The position numbers were made by a program, and so were the translations under genes. Below are positions 9,868-20,199 of a stretch of 64,000 bases of DNA, piece after piece. Position 1 is the stretch's first letter, and the number at the start of each line of letters is the position of its first letter. Under the pieces are notes generated by a model. The model was not told the DNA's origin, made no database searches, and saw only the letters and a program-made list of their open reading frames with translations. Source of the stretch: Neoceratodus forsteri (lineage: Eukaryota; Chordata; Ceratodontiformes; Ceratodontidae); contig CM057456.1 of NCBI GenBank assembly GCA_016271365.2, forward strand, positions 661,939,501 to 662,003,500, written 5' to 3'.

Positions 9868-10137
9868 GGGCAAGTATGGATCAATGGATTTAACCTGGGT
9901 CGCTATTGGCCTGCCAGAGGTCCTCAGATAACCTTGTACGTGCCTAAGCATATCCTGTCTACGTCTGCACCAAACAACATTACAGTCCTGGAACTAGAGA
10001 AGTCACCCTGCGATGTCAAACCTTGTGTTGTGGAGTTTGTAGATAAACCTGTCCTGAATGCTACAGTTGCTAATATGGCTTACAGTAAAAAGCTCTTTGT
10101 AAGAGAGCAGGGGACAGACATAACACAATTCTTGTAG
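9868..10137 (+). CDS. GLB1: terminal coding exon of beta-galactosidase (GLB1)
   Basis: GLB1 is the lysosomal acid beta-galactosidase, which removes terminal beta-linked galactose from gangliosides and glycans. The exon encodes the C-terminal beta-rich region, starting with [19 protein letters not shown], then [18 protein letters not shown] and FVDKPVLN, which are hallmark blocks of animal GLB1. A 3' splice site (pyrimidine-rich TTTCATTTTTCAG) ends at 9867 and the frame runs in phase 0 to the TAG at 10135. The GLB1-like paralogue is the alternative; the WPARGP and [11 protein letters not shown] segments favour GLB1. The last ~10-13 residues (from about VREQG) do not resemble the family and overlap a dispersed repeat. 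Upstream exons must lie before the window or be unrecognised; positions 1-9867 would then be intron. Confidence 0.9.
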   Translation, partial: GQVWINGFNLGRYWPARGPQITLYVPKHILSTSAPNNITVLELEKSPCDVKPCVVEFVDKPVLNATVANMAYSKKLFVREQGTDITQFL

Positions 10138-10210
10138 GGGTAGGTAGGGAAATGGGCAGACTAGGTGGGCCAAGCGGTCCTTATCTGCTGTCAAAATCTA
10201 TTTCTCTATA
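10101..10210 (-). repeat. fragment of a dispersed retroelement 3' module (R1)
   Basis: On the minus strand it reads TTGACAGCAGATAAGGACCG then GCCCACCTAGTCTGCCCATT, the same module as 43540-43885 (R3) and, more distantly, 16515-16785 (R2). Similarity to R3 appears to continue to about 10101, which lies inside the GLB1 reading frame, so the stop codon and last residues of the exon seem to be repeat-derived. Confidence 0.7.
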
Positions 10211-12050
10211 ACCCTGAACAATGCCATTTGTGATACTGTAATGTAACATTTGCACAGTATGCTTTTTCAGGTCTTAAGGTTGTCTTCGGGTATTCAGTTC
10301 ATGGTGATTGCTAAAAAAAGCAAATAATACGAGATGAATCACTTGTTTCTACTGCACTCATTTTAGCAGTGCAGAACTACATGCACAAGTCAAAGATTTA
10401 TTGTTAAATCATTTTTTTGCACTTTCTGTTAAATGAACACCCAGTCAGAGGTGAGCACTGCATCTTCTTTTTGAAATGAGCCAGTACATTCACACTTGAT
10501 AGTATCTCAGCTTGAAATGCAGTCTTTGCAAGTACACGATGGTTTGCTACTTTTAATGGGGGTAGGGTGGGGTGATACAGTAGATGTTTGTGGGTAATGT
10601 GTAGCTCTTCAGGTTGGTGTTTGAGGGGAAAGTTACAAATCATTTCCATATTTCCTTATTTAGTAAGTCGGCTAGCTTTCTGGGGCGTATGATGCCATTG
10701 CACACGAGGTGGTGGCCACTAAACCTACAAATCTAGCAGCTCTATGCTGACAGTACTGTTTTAGGCTTTGAAACATTTACATGGTTGGGGTGAACTAGCG
10801 CAGTGAAAATGCTAACTGAGGTGTCCAACAGTTTCTCCTGTGGAGCCCTTAGGACTTGCCTGGCAGTAAAATATGCCAGCTTTTCTGATGTCCATATCCA
10901 CACTTTGAATTTGATTCAGAGATTTTTTTTTTGTCATAATGAGTTTCTTTCAAAATGCAGAAATTTATATTACTTCATAGTCTGAAAAGCTCCTTTAAGC
11001 GAGGTATTAAGCTCGTCTATAGTTGGAAGCAGTTCAGAGAGCTTTATTGCTAAGTCTGTTCCATATTGATGCCTCATTGCCACCAGTTTATGGAACATGG
11101 TGATGTCATGGAGGAACTATCATACGGTTCTATAAAATGGTGGCATGTAGCACTAATATTTGAACTGACTTTGTCATGCACTGTATATCTCTGGATTGCT
11201 AGCAGCTACTGGTAAGCCCAGTACCTCATTTAAAAGAACTTTTCAGGAACTTTTAATCTACATGACAATCTAAATAAATGTTCCACTTTAAGTAACAGAG
11301 GCCCAGTACTCAAACAGCCTAGTGCTGCACACTCACACACACTGCTTCAGCAAATTTGATGTGTAGTGGGCAAAAGTTTTAATATAAATCAGCTTGCTTC
11401 ACATGTGGCGCGGAGGAGTTGCCCAGATCTGTATCTCAAAGAGCAGAACTGAGGCTAGAATGCTGTTACCAGTAGTCAGAATCCAGCAGCATTGTTTCTT
11501 TTAAGCAGGCCATCATTAAGCCAGGCCCAGGATTTTTCACCATACAAATCTTTCCCTGTAATGTCATGTTTCTAGAAAGGTGGGTTGTAAAAGTAAGCCA
11601 CCCCTGATGAAACATCATTGTAGGAGGCACAAAGCCCTGGGGTGTGAACCTTGTGCAACTCTCCTGTTTTTACTTGTGGCATTAAAATTTGGACATCCAA
11701 CAGCTTCTAGAAAGCTTTACTTTTGTGTTTGCTGACATCCGGATTGTGACTGCACCCCCATTAAAGGGAAAAGGGAAATTGTTTAACCAAGAGAGGCACA
11801 CTAAGCCGAAGCTTGATTCCAGGTGCCACCTGAGTCCCAAGTGCACAAGTAACCCCCGTTTCTGTCTGGGTTATAACATTTTGTATCACCTTGCAAAATT
11901 TTCTTCTGATCCTGGTAGTCCTAATTGGTACACAGGGTGCTGACTTGTCCTTTGCACCTCTGTTACTGCCCCAGTGTGAATGCAGTACCACTTCAGATTA
12001 GCGATACTTGAATAGGGAATTTTGGTATCCGAGCGTCCTGTGATGTACAG
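10211..12050. other. GLB1 3' untranslated or downstream sequence
   Basis: I recognise no coding sequence or repeat. An AATAAA hexamer at 11273-11278 is the first candidate polyadenylation signal after the GLB1 stop. There is no transcript evidence to fix the 3' end. Confidence 0.35.
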
Positions 12051-12059
12051 TATAGTTCC

Positions 12060-12260
12060 ACTATCCATCTCCTAATCTGAGCTATATCCAGCCAGATTTG
12101 CACTTCAGATACCCAGTTGGAGTTTGGGGATCCAAGGTCAGATGCTGAGATCTGAGGTCAGATTTTTGGATCAGAGGGTTTGATAATTGGGATCTGATTG
12201 GATCCAACCATCAGATCTGATTGGATTCTTCCTATGGTTCCAATCAGATTCCTACATGGG
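12060..12260. repeat. cryptic repetition of GATCTGA/GATCCAA motifs
   Basis: The stretch repeats short variants such as AGATCTGAGGTCAGAT and GATCTGATTGGATCC. There is no clean period; it is probably simple-sequence drift. Confidence 0.5.
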
Positions 12261-13146
12261 ACTGGAGGTGATAGAATCCGTGGTCGGATTTCATCAATAT
12301 TCATTGGCATTCGAAATTTGAAAACGGGATTGGTGCTCAGTGGTGTATGACTTCAGTGGATACTGTCTGAGCATCACTACTTGAAATCTGACCTGCATCC
12401 ACATGTTAATCAGGTCCAGGCATCTTTTACATCACTGTGGGACTTCCGTGAGCAACCCATATTGCCTGTGCTCAGGGGTTACGTGCAGGCTCATTTTGAT
12501 ATAGAAATGAACTTGCACCCCATTTGTGTTCACAGAATGACTGTTCTGCAGACTCTTAATTGTCTGGTTCCTTTTAGAATCTTAGACCCTGTATCATTTT
12601 GGGGAACACGTTTTTTCTACTGCTTTTTATAATTTAGTTTTGGGGAGGGGGAGTTACTGTCACAAGGTTGTCATCACCTGTTGGTTTAATTTTATGTGAC
12701 TATCAAACTGTTTTACTCTGTATCCTGATTTTTATAAAAGTTTTCTACTTTATGATTATGTTTCTGCTTGTTAATAGAGAAGGTACTTTATGTATCATAA
12801 AGGGATTTTGGAATGTATTTTTAAAATGCTGTTGATGTATGCCTTACATTGTGAATTGCACTATGTGAACTTTGTCTAAACTATTAAAAATACCATGCAT
12901 GTGACATTTTGCTTTTTCATTTTTCATATGATTCATTTGGGACCAATGTACAGTGATTAATTGCTGGTTGGAAACTTTTTTTCCTTTTTTTAAATAAAGA
13001 GTGCTGTAGTCCTGGAATTCAGGTAATTTTCATGTTGCCTGTAAGCCTGCCAATAAAGTTAAGCAGAAACTGGGTTCATTAAAGTAGTGGGTTATCATAG
13101 CACAGTAACTACAGTTTTTAACTGGGCCCTCCCTAATGCTGTTGTA
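12261..13146. other. A/T-rich non-coding DNA with two AATAAA hexamers downstream of GLB1
   Basis: No gene is recognised. AATAAA hexamers are at 12993-12998 and, just inside the same stretch, 13052-13057. They are alternative distal polyadenylation candidates for GLB1, with low support. Confidence 0.3.
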
Positions 13147-13324
13147 CAGTATAACCTCAGTTATCCGACCTCCCATTATACGAACCTCTGGATTATCTGA
13201 ACTCGTACCATGTCCCCTGAGTTAATAGGAACATGGTGTGAGGGACCATCGATTTTATGAATCCCTCGATTATCCAAACTAATCTTATGTCCTCCAGTGA
13301 GTTCGGATAATCAAGGTTGTACTG
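13147..13324. mobile_element. pogo/Tigger-type MITE (178 bp)
   Basis: Terminal inverted repeats CAGTATAACCTCAGTTATCC (left) and CAGTACAACCTTGATTATCC (right end, read inverted), with a TA target duplication on both sides (13145-13146 and 13325-13326). Terminal CAGT..ACCTC..TTATCCGA is the signature of pogo/Tigger-class DNA transposons. Most of its length is imperfectly palindromic and it has no transposase. Confidence 0.88.
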
Positions 13325-15624
13325 TATTCGGAGGTTAAACTACAGTACCTGGGAAGTTCATAGCATTTTTGTTATAAAAACAGAAACAGAATGAAAGACA
13401 TTTGGCAAAAATTCTTTCCAAAGTGCTTTCCATGATTTAATATCACACTGCCACAATTAAACATTAGCTCAGTCTCCTCTTTATTAGTTAATTAAATACC
13501 TGTACTTGGGCACCTAGCAGTGTGTATTATAATAGTTACAAACACAAGGGCTCAGCGCATGGGCTGACCCAGAACAATATTCAAGCAGAGGTATCGTACA
13601 GCTGTGTGAGGTGTAAACACTGCGCTTGCTTGTGTGGCACTGTTTTTTGCATTGAGTTTGCAGATTAACGGTTTTACTCCTACAGCAGAAACTTGGCTTG
13701 AGTGTTATTCTGGGCATGTTCATATGCTGGTCCCTTGTGGTTGGATCGACTGAAGAGAGCTGTGGAGAAGTCCTTCCTCAGAAAACCACTTCTGGACTCA
13801 GCAAATGCATACCTTGAACTAAATGACAATTGAGCCATTTTAGCTGGTCTTCAGGCCCTGGCACAACATCAAGACACACTTGTCAGTCCACTGAATTATT
13901 TATTCCTGGTAAATGAAAGAGTGCTAGAGTTCTCGGTGATCTATCCTCACCATGTAACGTGGTGGATGATGGACTGTTGGGTGCTGTTGGATAGCAGTTT
14001 GGAGTACTGAATGCTACGTTTTTTTATTTTATTTATGCTGCTTGCTCTCTTGCCGGCCCCTTCTAAACAACCCCACATTGTTCAGTTGCCCACCAACCCT
14101 GAGATGAAAACCCAGAAACACCCACAACTAACCCCCTTATGGCATGGTCAGAGAGGCCGCCAACCCCCCAAGCAGGATCTAAATTTGGGGATGCCCAATT
14201 GGTAGAGCCAGGCCCAGAGAGAAATTGGTTTTCTTCCTCTTGGATGTCTGACATGCAAAGACACAGAGTACATCCATTAGCGCCCATACCTTGAAGGGCC
14301 TGCCATTGCCTGGTATCAGGGGTACTGTGAGACATTAGATCCTGCCATGCCCAGGCCAACTCCCAGTGACTCAAGTTGACTGCTGAATCTGAGTTGTTAC
14401 ATAGCAAACGGAAGTACTGCTGCTATGCTCCTGGGCTGCCCTGAATGGGACAGTTCTGGCCCAGTTTGAGTCTTGCTTAACGTGCCGGGAGCAGCATATA
14501 ATGGTTGTGCAATGTCTGATCTGAAACTATGGCTCTTACCTGCAGAGGCACCTTGTGGATGAGGTGATTTATCAGCTAAGTTTTGTATTGCCATGCCTGA
14601 TCACGATATATGGTAAAATGTGTTGGGAAGATCCTGTACTGTGATTGGCTGCTCACATGATTTTGGTAAATCTTACAGCAACCCACCACCAGGAATTTGT
14701 CATTGTTCTTGCATTTGTTCAGCAGACACCACAGTACCCTGTGGCCCTCCAGTGCCCCCTCCCCAATGTGGCAGGGCTGGTGGAGAGGTGGGCATCCCCC
14801 CCTTTCCTGCTAGAGTATAGTCGGGCAGCAGGATGGAGCAGTGAGTGCAGGGCTCAAGCATACTGGTAGCTGTAATTCAGATGGCTGCCTTTTTTCCATT
14901 TGCCTCACCCCGGGATGGGGTCTCCTAGGGTCACCATGTGTACGCACACAGGATGGTGGCATGGGACATCTCCGTCCACAGTTTTTTTGGGCACGCTCTG
15001 CTTCATGTTGTCTCCTTGTTGATGCTGGGGAGAAATGGCAGAGTGGCCAGCGCTGTCCAACAGATTACAAGGACTTGAGATATAAAGAGGAGATCCGCTG
15101 TGTAGTTAGAGACTGTACTGACATATGACATATTTCCAGATTGTGATGGGGTCATACTGTTGCCAGTAAAATGAAGTAAGTAGACCTCATTGCCCTAAGT
15201 TTTTTTTGCTGTCGAATTGCTCTTCTGTTTGAAGTACAAAAAGATAAGCGCACATTTGTGTTCTGTCTGATACATGGCCAGGTCAGCCTGGCAAGAATAC
15301 AGTTAAATTAAAAAGGGTTTAAAGGAAAGAGGGCTGAAAAAAAGGATTTGTCAAAGTGTAAGAAAACAAACCTGTAGGTTAGGAGTGCAGAAATGTTTTC
15401 TTTGTTCTCGTACCACAGAAAATAAAACTGAACTTCCAGATGAAAGTAAATGATTTCTAACTGGCAGCTGTTTGTAATGTTTCTGTTTTCTGAATATATG
15501 TTAATGCCCCTAATAGTCCTTAATTAGCAATACCTAAATAACAGCTTTTGCATACAGTTGCATGTTATTTAAGCATTAAGCCATAGCATGAGGCTGTGTT
15601 CTGGTTGTGAGACAGGTACTGCCA
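13325..15624. other. no recognised feature
   Basis: About 2.3 kb in which I find no gene, clear repeat family or structural motif. Short open frames (for example 14063-14407 minus) have no recognisable similarity and no splice context. Confidence 0.4.
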
Positions 15625-16061
15625 ACTGTCAGTGGCTCAGTAGGTAGCACAATCACCTCTGAGGCCGAGAGATCAGAGGGCTGTGGGTTCAGTTCCCACA
15701 TCTGGCACTTGGGTTAATATCCCAATACTGACACTGTAGTGTAGCATGAGAGGGGCGCTGCACTTCTGAGGTGCCGTCTTTCAGATGAGACGTTAAACCG
15801 AGGTCCCATCTGCCTGGATGGGTGGTAGTTCAGGTGGATGTTAAAGATCCCATGGCACTTATCGAAAAGAGTAGGGGAATTTCCCCGGTGTCCTGGCCAA
15901 ATTTCCCTCATTCACTAAAAATACCACCAACAGCTTAATCTGGTTCAAGGTCAGTTGGCATTCATCTGTATCCCCCTCCCCCGGGTCGTGCCTGAAAATA
16001 GGCAGGATTTGTCTAGTGCACTTACCCAGTCAACAAAAACGAAATAAATAAATTAAATAAA
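15625..16061 (+). mobile_element. SINE-b: tRNA-derived SINE with A-rich tail
   Basis: The tRNA-like head (AGTGGCTCAGTAGGTAGCAC as A-box region, GGGTTCAGTTCCCAC as B-box region) is followed by the same central domain as SINE-a (CAGATGAGACGTTAAACCGA, AAAGATCCCATGGCACTT, CCGGTGTCCTGGCCAA). It then diverges completely, ending in an AAATAAATAAATTAAATAAA tail instead of the L2-like end. No clear target duplication was found. Confidence 0.85.
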
Positions 16062-16514
16062 GTGCCTTTAACCACATGAGAAGTGCCATTATCCCACTAT
16101 AATGTACACCTTGGAGTATCTTACTGCAATTAGAAAACTGATCCAAAATTTTATGGGGTGAAAAAAACTGCACAAAGATAGCACATCCCAACATTAGCAT
16201 GTCATCTAGATTTCAAATATTATGGTTAGCATTTTAGCAAAATACATATATTTGTTTTAAATTGGGCCTTAAACTCTCCATTTTCTTTAACCCTCCTCCA
16301 TTTACCTGTTTCCTCATGTTTACAACTTTATATTATTGCCTCCTTTTCCCTGCTCTTTTTTTTTTTTTACTTTCCTACATTCAGTAGATGGAATGTTCTC
16401 TATAGTAGACAAAAATGTGAATCTCTTCGCCATTCTGCTGGCAGAATGTTCACACCCCTACACTTGCACAACAGCAGGCTTCATGGGGTCAGAACTTTTA
16501 TTTTACCTGAAATA
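16062..16514. other. no recognised feature
   Basis: A/T-rich DNA including a poly-T run near 16358. No gene or repeat recognised. Confidence 0.4.
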
Positions 16515-16785
16515 TAAAAACATAGACATTGACAGCAGAAAATTACCCACTGGCCCGTCTCCTCTGTCCATCTCTACCCTATAGTATGCTGCAAATGGTG
16601 TTGTAGTCACTCCCACACCCTAGTGTCATCCTTCCGTTATCCTCACCAACCCTATATGTCTGTCCCATCCAACCCCTCCAACAGCCTGTTCCATTTATCT
16701 TGCACCCTCTCAGTAAAGAGATAGTTTCTGAAGCTCTCCTGAATCTCCCATCCACCAGGTTCTTTGATTCATTGAATTCCCTGCT
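16515..16785 (+). repeat. dispersed retroelement 3' module (R2), diverged
   Basis: It begins ACATAGACATTGACAGCAG, continues CCCACTGGCCCGTC, and later has CTGTTCCATTTATC and ACCCTCTCAGTAAAGAGATA, in the same order as R3 at 43540-43885. It appears to be an older copy of the same LINE 3' module. Confidence 0.65.
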
Positions 16786-17630
16786 GGCAGACTACATAGC
16801 AGAGGTTTCCCTGGTAAGCAAATAAGGATAGGTTTTTTTTTTTGTTTTTTTTTCCATGGTCAGCAAAGAAACGACAGAAATTCTAACTGTGTGTACTGAA
16901 GTACTTTGTCTATTTGTCTAATGTGCACAATGAAGAGGACCATGAGGGGAAATAACATTTATATTTTTTCCATGGTCCTAGTTGAAGGTTTCTGGTGAGT
17001 AAATTGGTGGCTGTGTTTGTGATAGCAATCAAATAAATATTTTTTTTAACATTAAAATCTTTATTAAAAAATGTTTAGCTGCCCAAACAACCTGTATCAC
17101 ACAGTATGGCTGGTGTTCTACATGGGCAGGGGGCATTCATACATATCCAAGATACAAATGCTGGTTTCTGACTTTACTTATGGAAGTATTACACTATTAG
17201 AGAGGCTGTTGCCCACTGGGCAAAAAATGGCCCTAAAATGTTATCATATGCTTACTGAGCACTTGATAGGAAAAGTGTTCTAGGGAGGCCAACTGGCTTC
17301 TGTAGTGAAGCCTTTCATTAAAAGATGGAATTTCTGTTGTCCTCCAACAATGCAACAGGAGTCTTTTGGCAGCTGTGGTAGCTGCTATACCCTGGTGAAC
17401 TGCTGGGTATAATCTGGGAATTGGGGGTGGGGGCGGAAAGGGAGGGTGATTCCCAGGAGTACAAATTGCTCATCCAATGGTAAGGATCCAGGAAGTACCC
17501 TCCTACAGTATTCAAGGACATGGTCCCAAAAGGGGCAGATCAAGGGACACGAGCAGAGGATGTGTAAGAGAGAGACGATAATAAGAAGAATTGCATGATC
17601 ATCACTGAGACTAATATCATTAATCCATAA
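16786..17630. other. no recognised feature
   Basis: Contains two poly-T stretches (about 16833-16852 and 17041-17046). No gene or repeat family recognised. Confidence 0.4.
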
Positions 17631-17949
17631 CAGATCTGCAGTAGCATAACATGACCAGGATGTTTCATGGCTATTGTTGCATCTTCCTCAAGCCCACTGT
17701 TTATTTTCTGTTAAAATATTAAAACAAATTTGTCTGCATATCTTACATTCATAGTGTTTTTCATTGGCACCACCGTGTTCCTCTTCACCAACACTATGCG
17801 CTCATACACAGTCACTTGTATTAATGTCCTATTCGTGTGTACAACAAATGCTTCTTTCTGTTAATCACAAATGACCCCCCACCAGTCCATGTGTCCTGAT
17901 TGCACATAAGGGTTCTTGTTAATATGCCCCATATGTTAGCATATGTCCC
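17631..17949 (-). repeat. copy B of the inverted repeat pair (partner 9401-9720)
   Basis: Reverse-complement match to copy A, about 98% identical by eye over 319 bp. No target duplication or terminal motif marks the ends; the similarity stops abruptly on both sides. Confidence 0.92.
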
Positions 17950-18027
17950 AAAAACCTTTTTTTCTCAAATTGTTCTAAACTCTGCAGTTAATAAACAGAA
18001 ATATTACTAGTTATATTATATTATATA

Positions 18028-19652
18028 TGTAACCCCTAGATGGCGCTATCCCAGGGGCTACTACCCCTGCCTGATTTGCCACTAACAGGTTGAGGGGCCT
18101 GGATCCAATGGCAGGTGCCTCCACCCAGAGGTCAGGGTTTACAATAGTTAAACTAACTTGGTCACAGCCCTCTGGGACACTGCAACCCCCCTTTCTTCCC
18201 ACTAGTGGCCCACACAATATATCAGAATTACCTTCACAGTATACACTTAGCCCCAGGATTGGTTCCGGCACTGGGACCTCCTGTGAAATGAGATACAGTG
18301 CAACAATCACAGTAACAGTACTTTAACATAGACAAATACCTCAGGCAGTATAACTTTGCTGAAACAAGCAGCTCTGATTTATTTAGGGGATATAACAAGG
18401 ACAGGGGAAATCAGGTTAATTAGCTTATCACTCTAATAATCTACCTATGGCTGTGTGCACAGGCCTATCCCTATCAGTTACTGTCCCTGGGTACCCAAGC
18501 CTAGTGGCTAGTCCAAACCGTGGCAGCTGGTAGGGCCCTTTCACACAGAGAAAAGGAGAATTAAACAGTCAGCAGTACAGTAATTCCATTTGGATTTAAT
18601 GTGGCAATTCAACAGGAGCGACCCTGAATTAGTACTCACGACCTCCAAATAAGATAGGGTCCTTCAATGTCAGCAGGGCTCACTTGAGGTACACAAACCT
18701 CTTTACACATTTATATAAAAGAAAGCACTATACCAGGCAGGCTGCATCTGTATCCGATCGCAATTACTGCACAATACCGGAGAACACACAGCAGATTCAG
18801 TTCCTGACAGACCGAGTGCAATTTTCAGCAATTCCTCCAGTCTTCTACAGGGGTGAGCCTGGTTTCTACTCTTCAGAGATCCTTTGATTCTTTTCACAGG
18901 GCCAGTTCAGTCCTAACAAGCAGTTACATAAGCTGCAGACGGAACTCTGGGCCTTGCACCGCGTTTTTGACTAAAACTGCACACTGAAAAGCACAGGGCT
19001 CCTTCCTTCTTCACTGCCAAAGCTCAACTGAAACTCCAACCGACAAAATCGGGCACTTCCTTTGAGTTCCTCCCAGTTCTTGACTGGATTGGCTGTCACT
19101 CAATAGACTGCTGCTGTTGGTCCAAAAGGCACTGAAGTCTAAACTACATCTCCCAGAGTCACTGCCCATACAATCCTCTTGTGGCTGGCTCAGATTATGA
19201 GTCCAAGTTCTGATTCGTCCAAGGCACCATTTTAGAGCTAGCTTACCCCACATTGATTGGTCCAGTTCAGCAGTTCAACCAGAATGGGGAACTAGGCAGA
19301 CACTGTTCTGACTGCAAAAGAAAGCAGGTTAGACAAACTGTAATTTCATTATTACTGTAAATGATTTCTGGCAAACAGTTACATCTTTCAGATAGGTTCC
19401 CTTTGCACTCCTAGTGACTGCAAAAATGGAGTGAATTGACAGCAGCTTGAGTGGTACTCAATCAAAGAAGCACACAGTCCCCCCATACAAACTAATTATG
19501 TCTGCAAGCAGACAGCTCTTAAAGAGACAGTACCAGAGGCTCTAAAAACACTCACTGATAAATGGCTTAAACGCCAAACACCATTCAGGCTTGGAGCATT
19601 CAAGCAAGCTCCTGGAAGTCTTTTGGGAACCCCCATTTGCAGGGGGGTTACA
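18028..19652. mobile_element. probable solo LTR (~1.6 kb)
   Basis: The block starts TGTAACCCC and ends GGGGTTACA, a perfect 9-bp inverted terminus beginning TG and ending CA as in LTRs, flanked by TATA at 18024-18027 and 19653-19656. No protein-coding sequence or second LTR is present. On the minus strand an AATAAA occurs near 18380, compatible with an LTR read in that direction. The AT-rich flanks weaken the duplication evidence, and a long non-autonomous DNA element is the alternative. Confidence 0.55.
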
Positions 19653-20000
19653 TATACATATTTATCAATCAATTTTATACCATCTAGTGGACTGTGTGCC
19701 CAAAGACTTTAGTGCCTGCTGATATTCTATCGTGTTACAAACAAATTAGTTCTTTCCTTAGTCAGGTTTATATATGTTGTACCTTCTTCAAACAATTGTT
19801 CTCCATCCGTGGGTCATCTGGACCTCTAGACAGAAATATTTTCTGTCATGTCATTACAGCCATTAACTTAAAAACAAATTCCCTTTGGCATCCCTAAACC
19901 TCTCAAAAATTAAAAATCACCACTTTCAAACCTCTGTAAATATCACACTTTGTAGAACTGTCGCTAGAAAAACTTTTTTTTTTTTATTTGAAAAGAACTG
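19653..20000. other. no recognised feature before E3
   Basis: A/T-rich, with a poly-T run at 19976-19988 directly before the first recognisable E3 sequence. Confidence 0.4.
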
Positions 20001-20199
20001 AAAAAGTTCCCTGAAATGGTCTGATTGGCCAGATATCTTTAAGCTAAGCTCCTCCCACCACCCAGGCGGTATAGTCTCCCAACTCTGCCCCATGGCTTCA
20101 GATCTTTCTTTCCACTGGAAGAACAGGCCCCCTTCTTTGCAGCTTCCACTTAGGTTTTCAAGTGCACCATTGGCAAAGTTTCTTAAGAGTTTTATTCAG

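Noticed and set aside
9868..10137. Assignment to the GLB1-like paralogue instead of GLB1
   Set aside because: WPARGP, the [11 protein letters not shown] block and the E-PC segment fit GLB1 better. FVDKPVLN is compatible with both, so the alternative is not fully excluded.
14063..14407. 114-residue antisense frame
   Set aside because: There is no recognisable similarity, no splice context and no conserved motif, so I leave the region unannotated.
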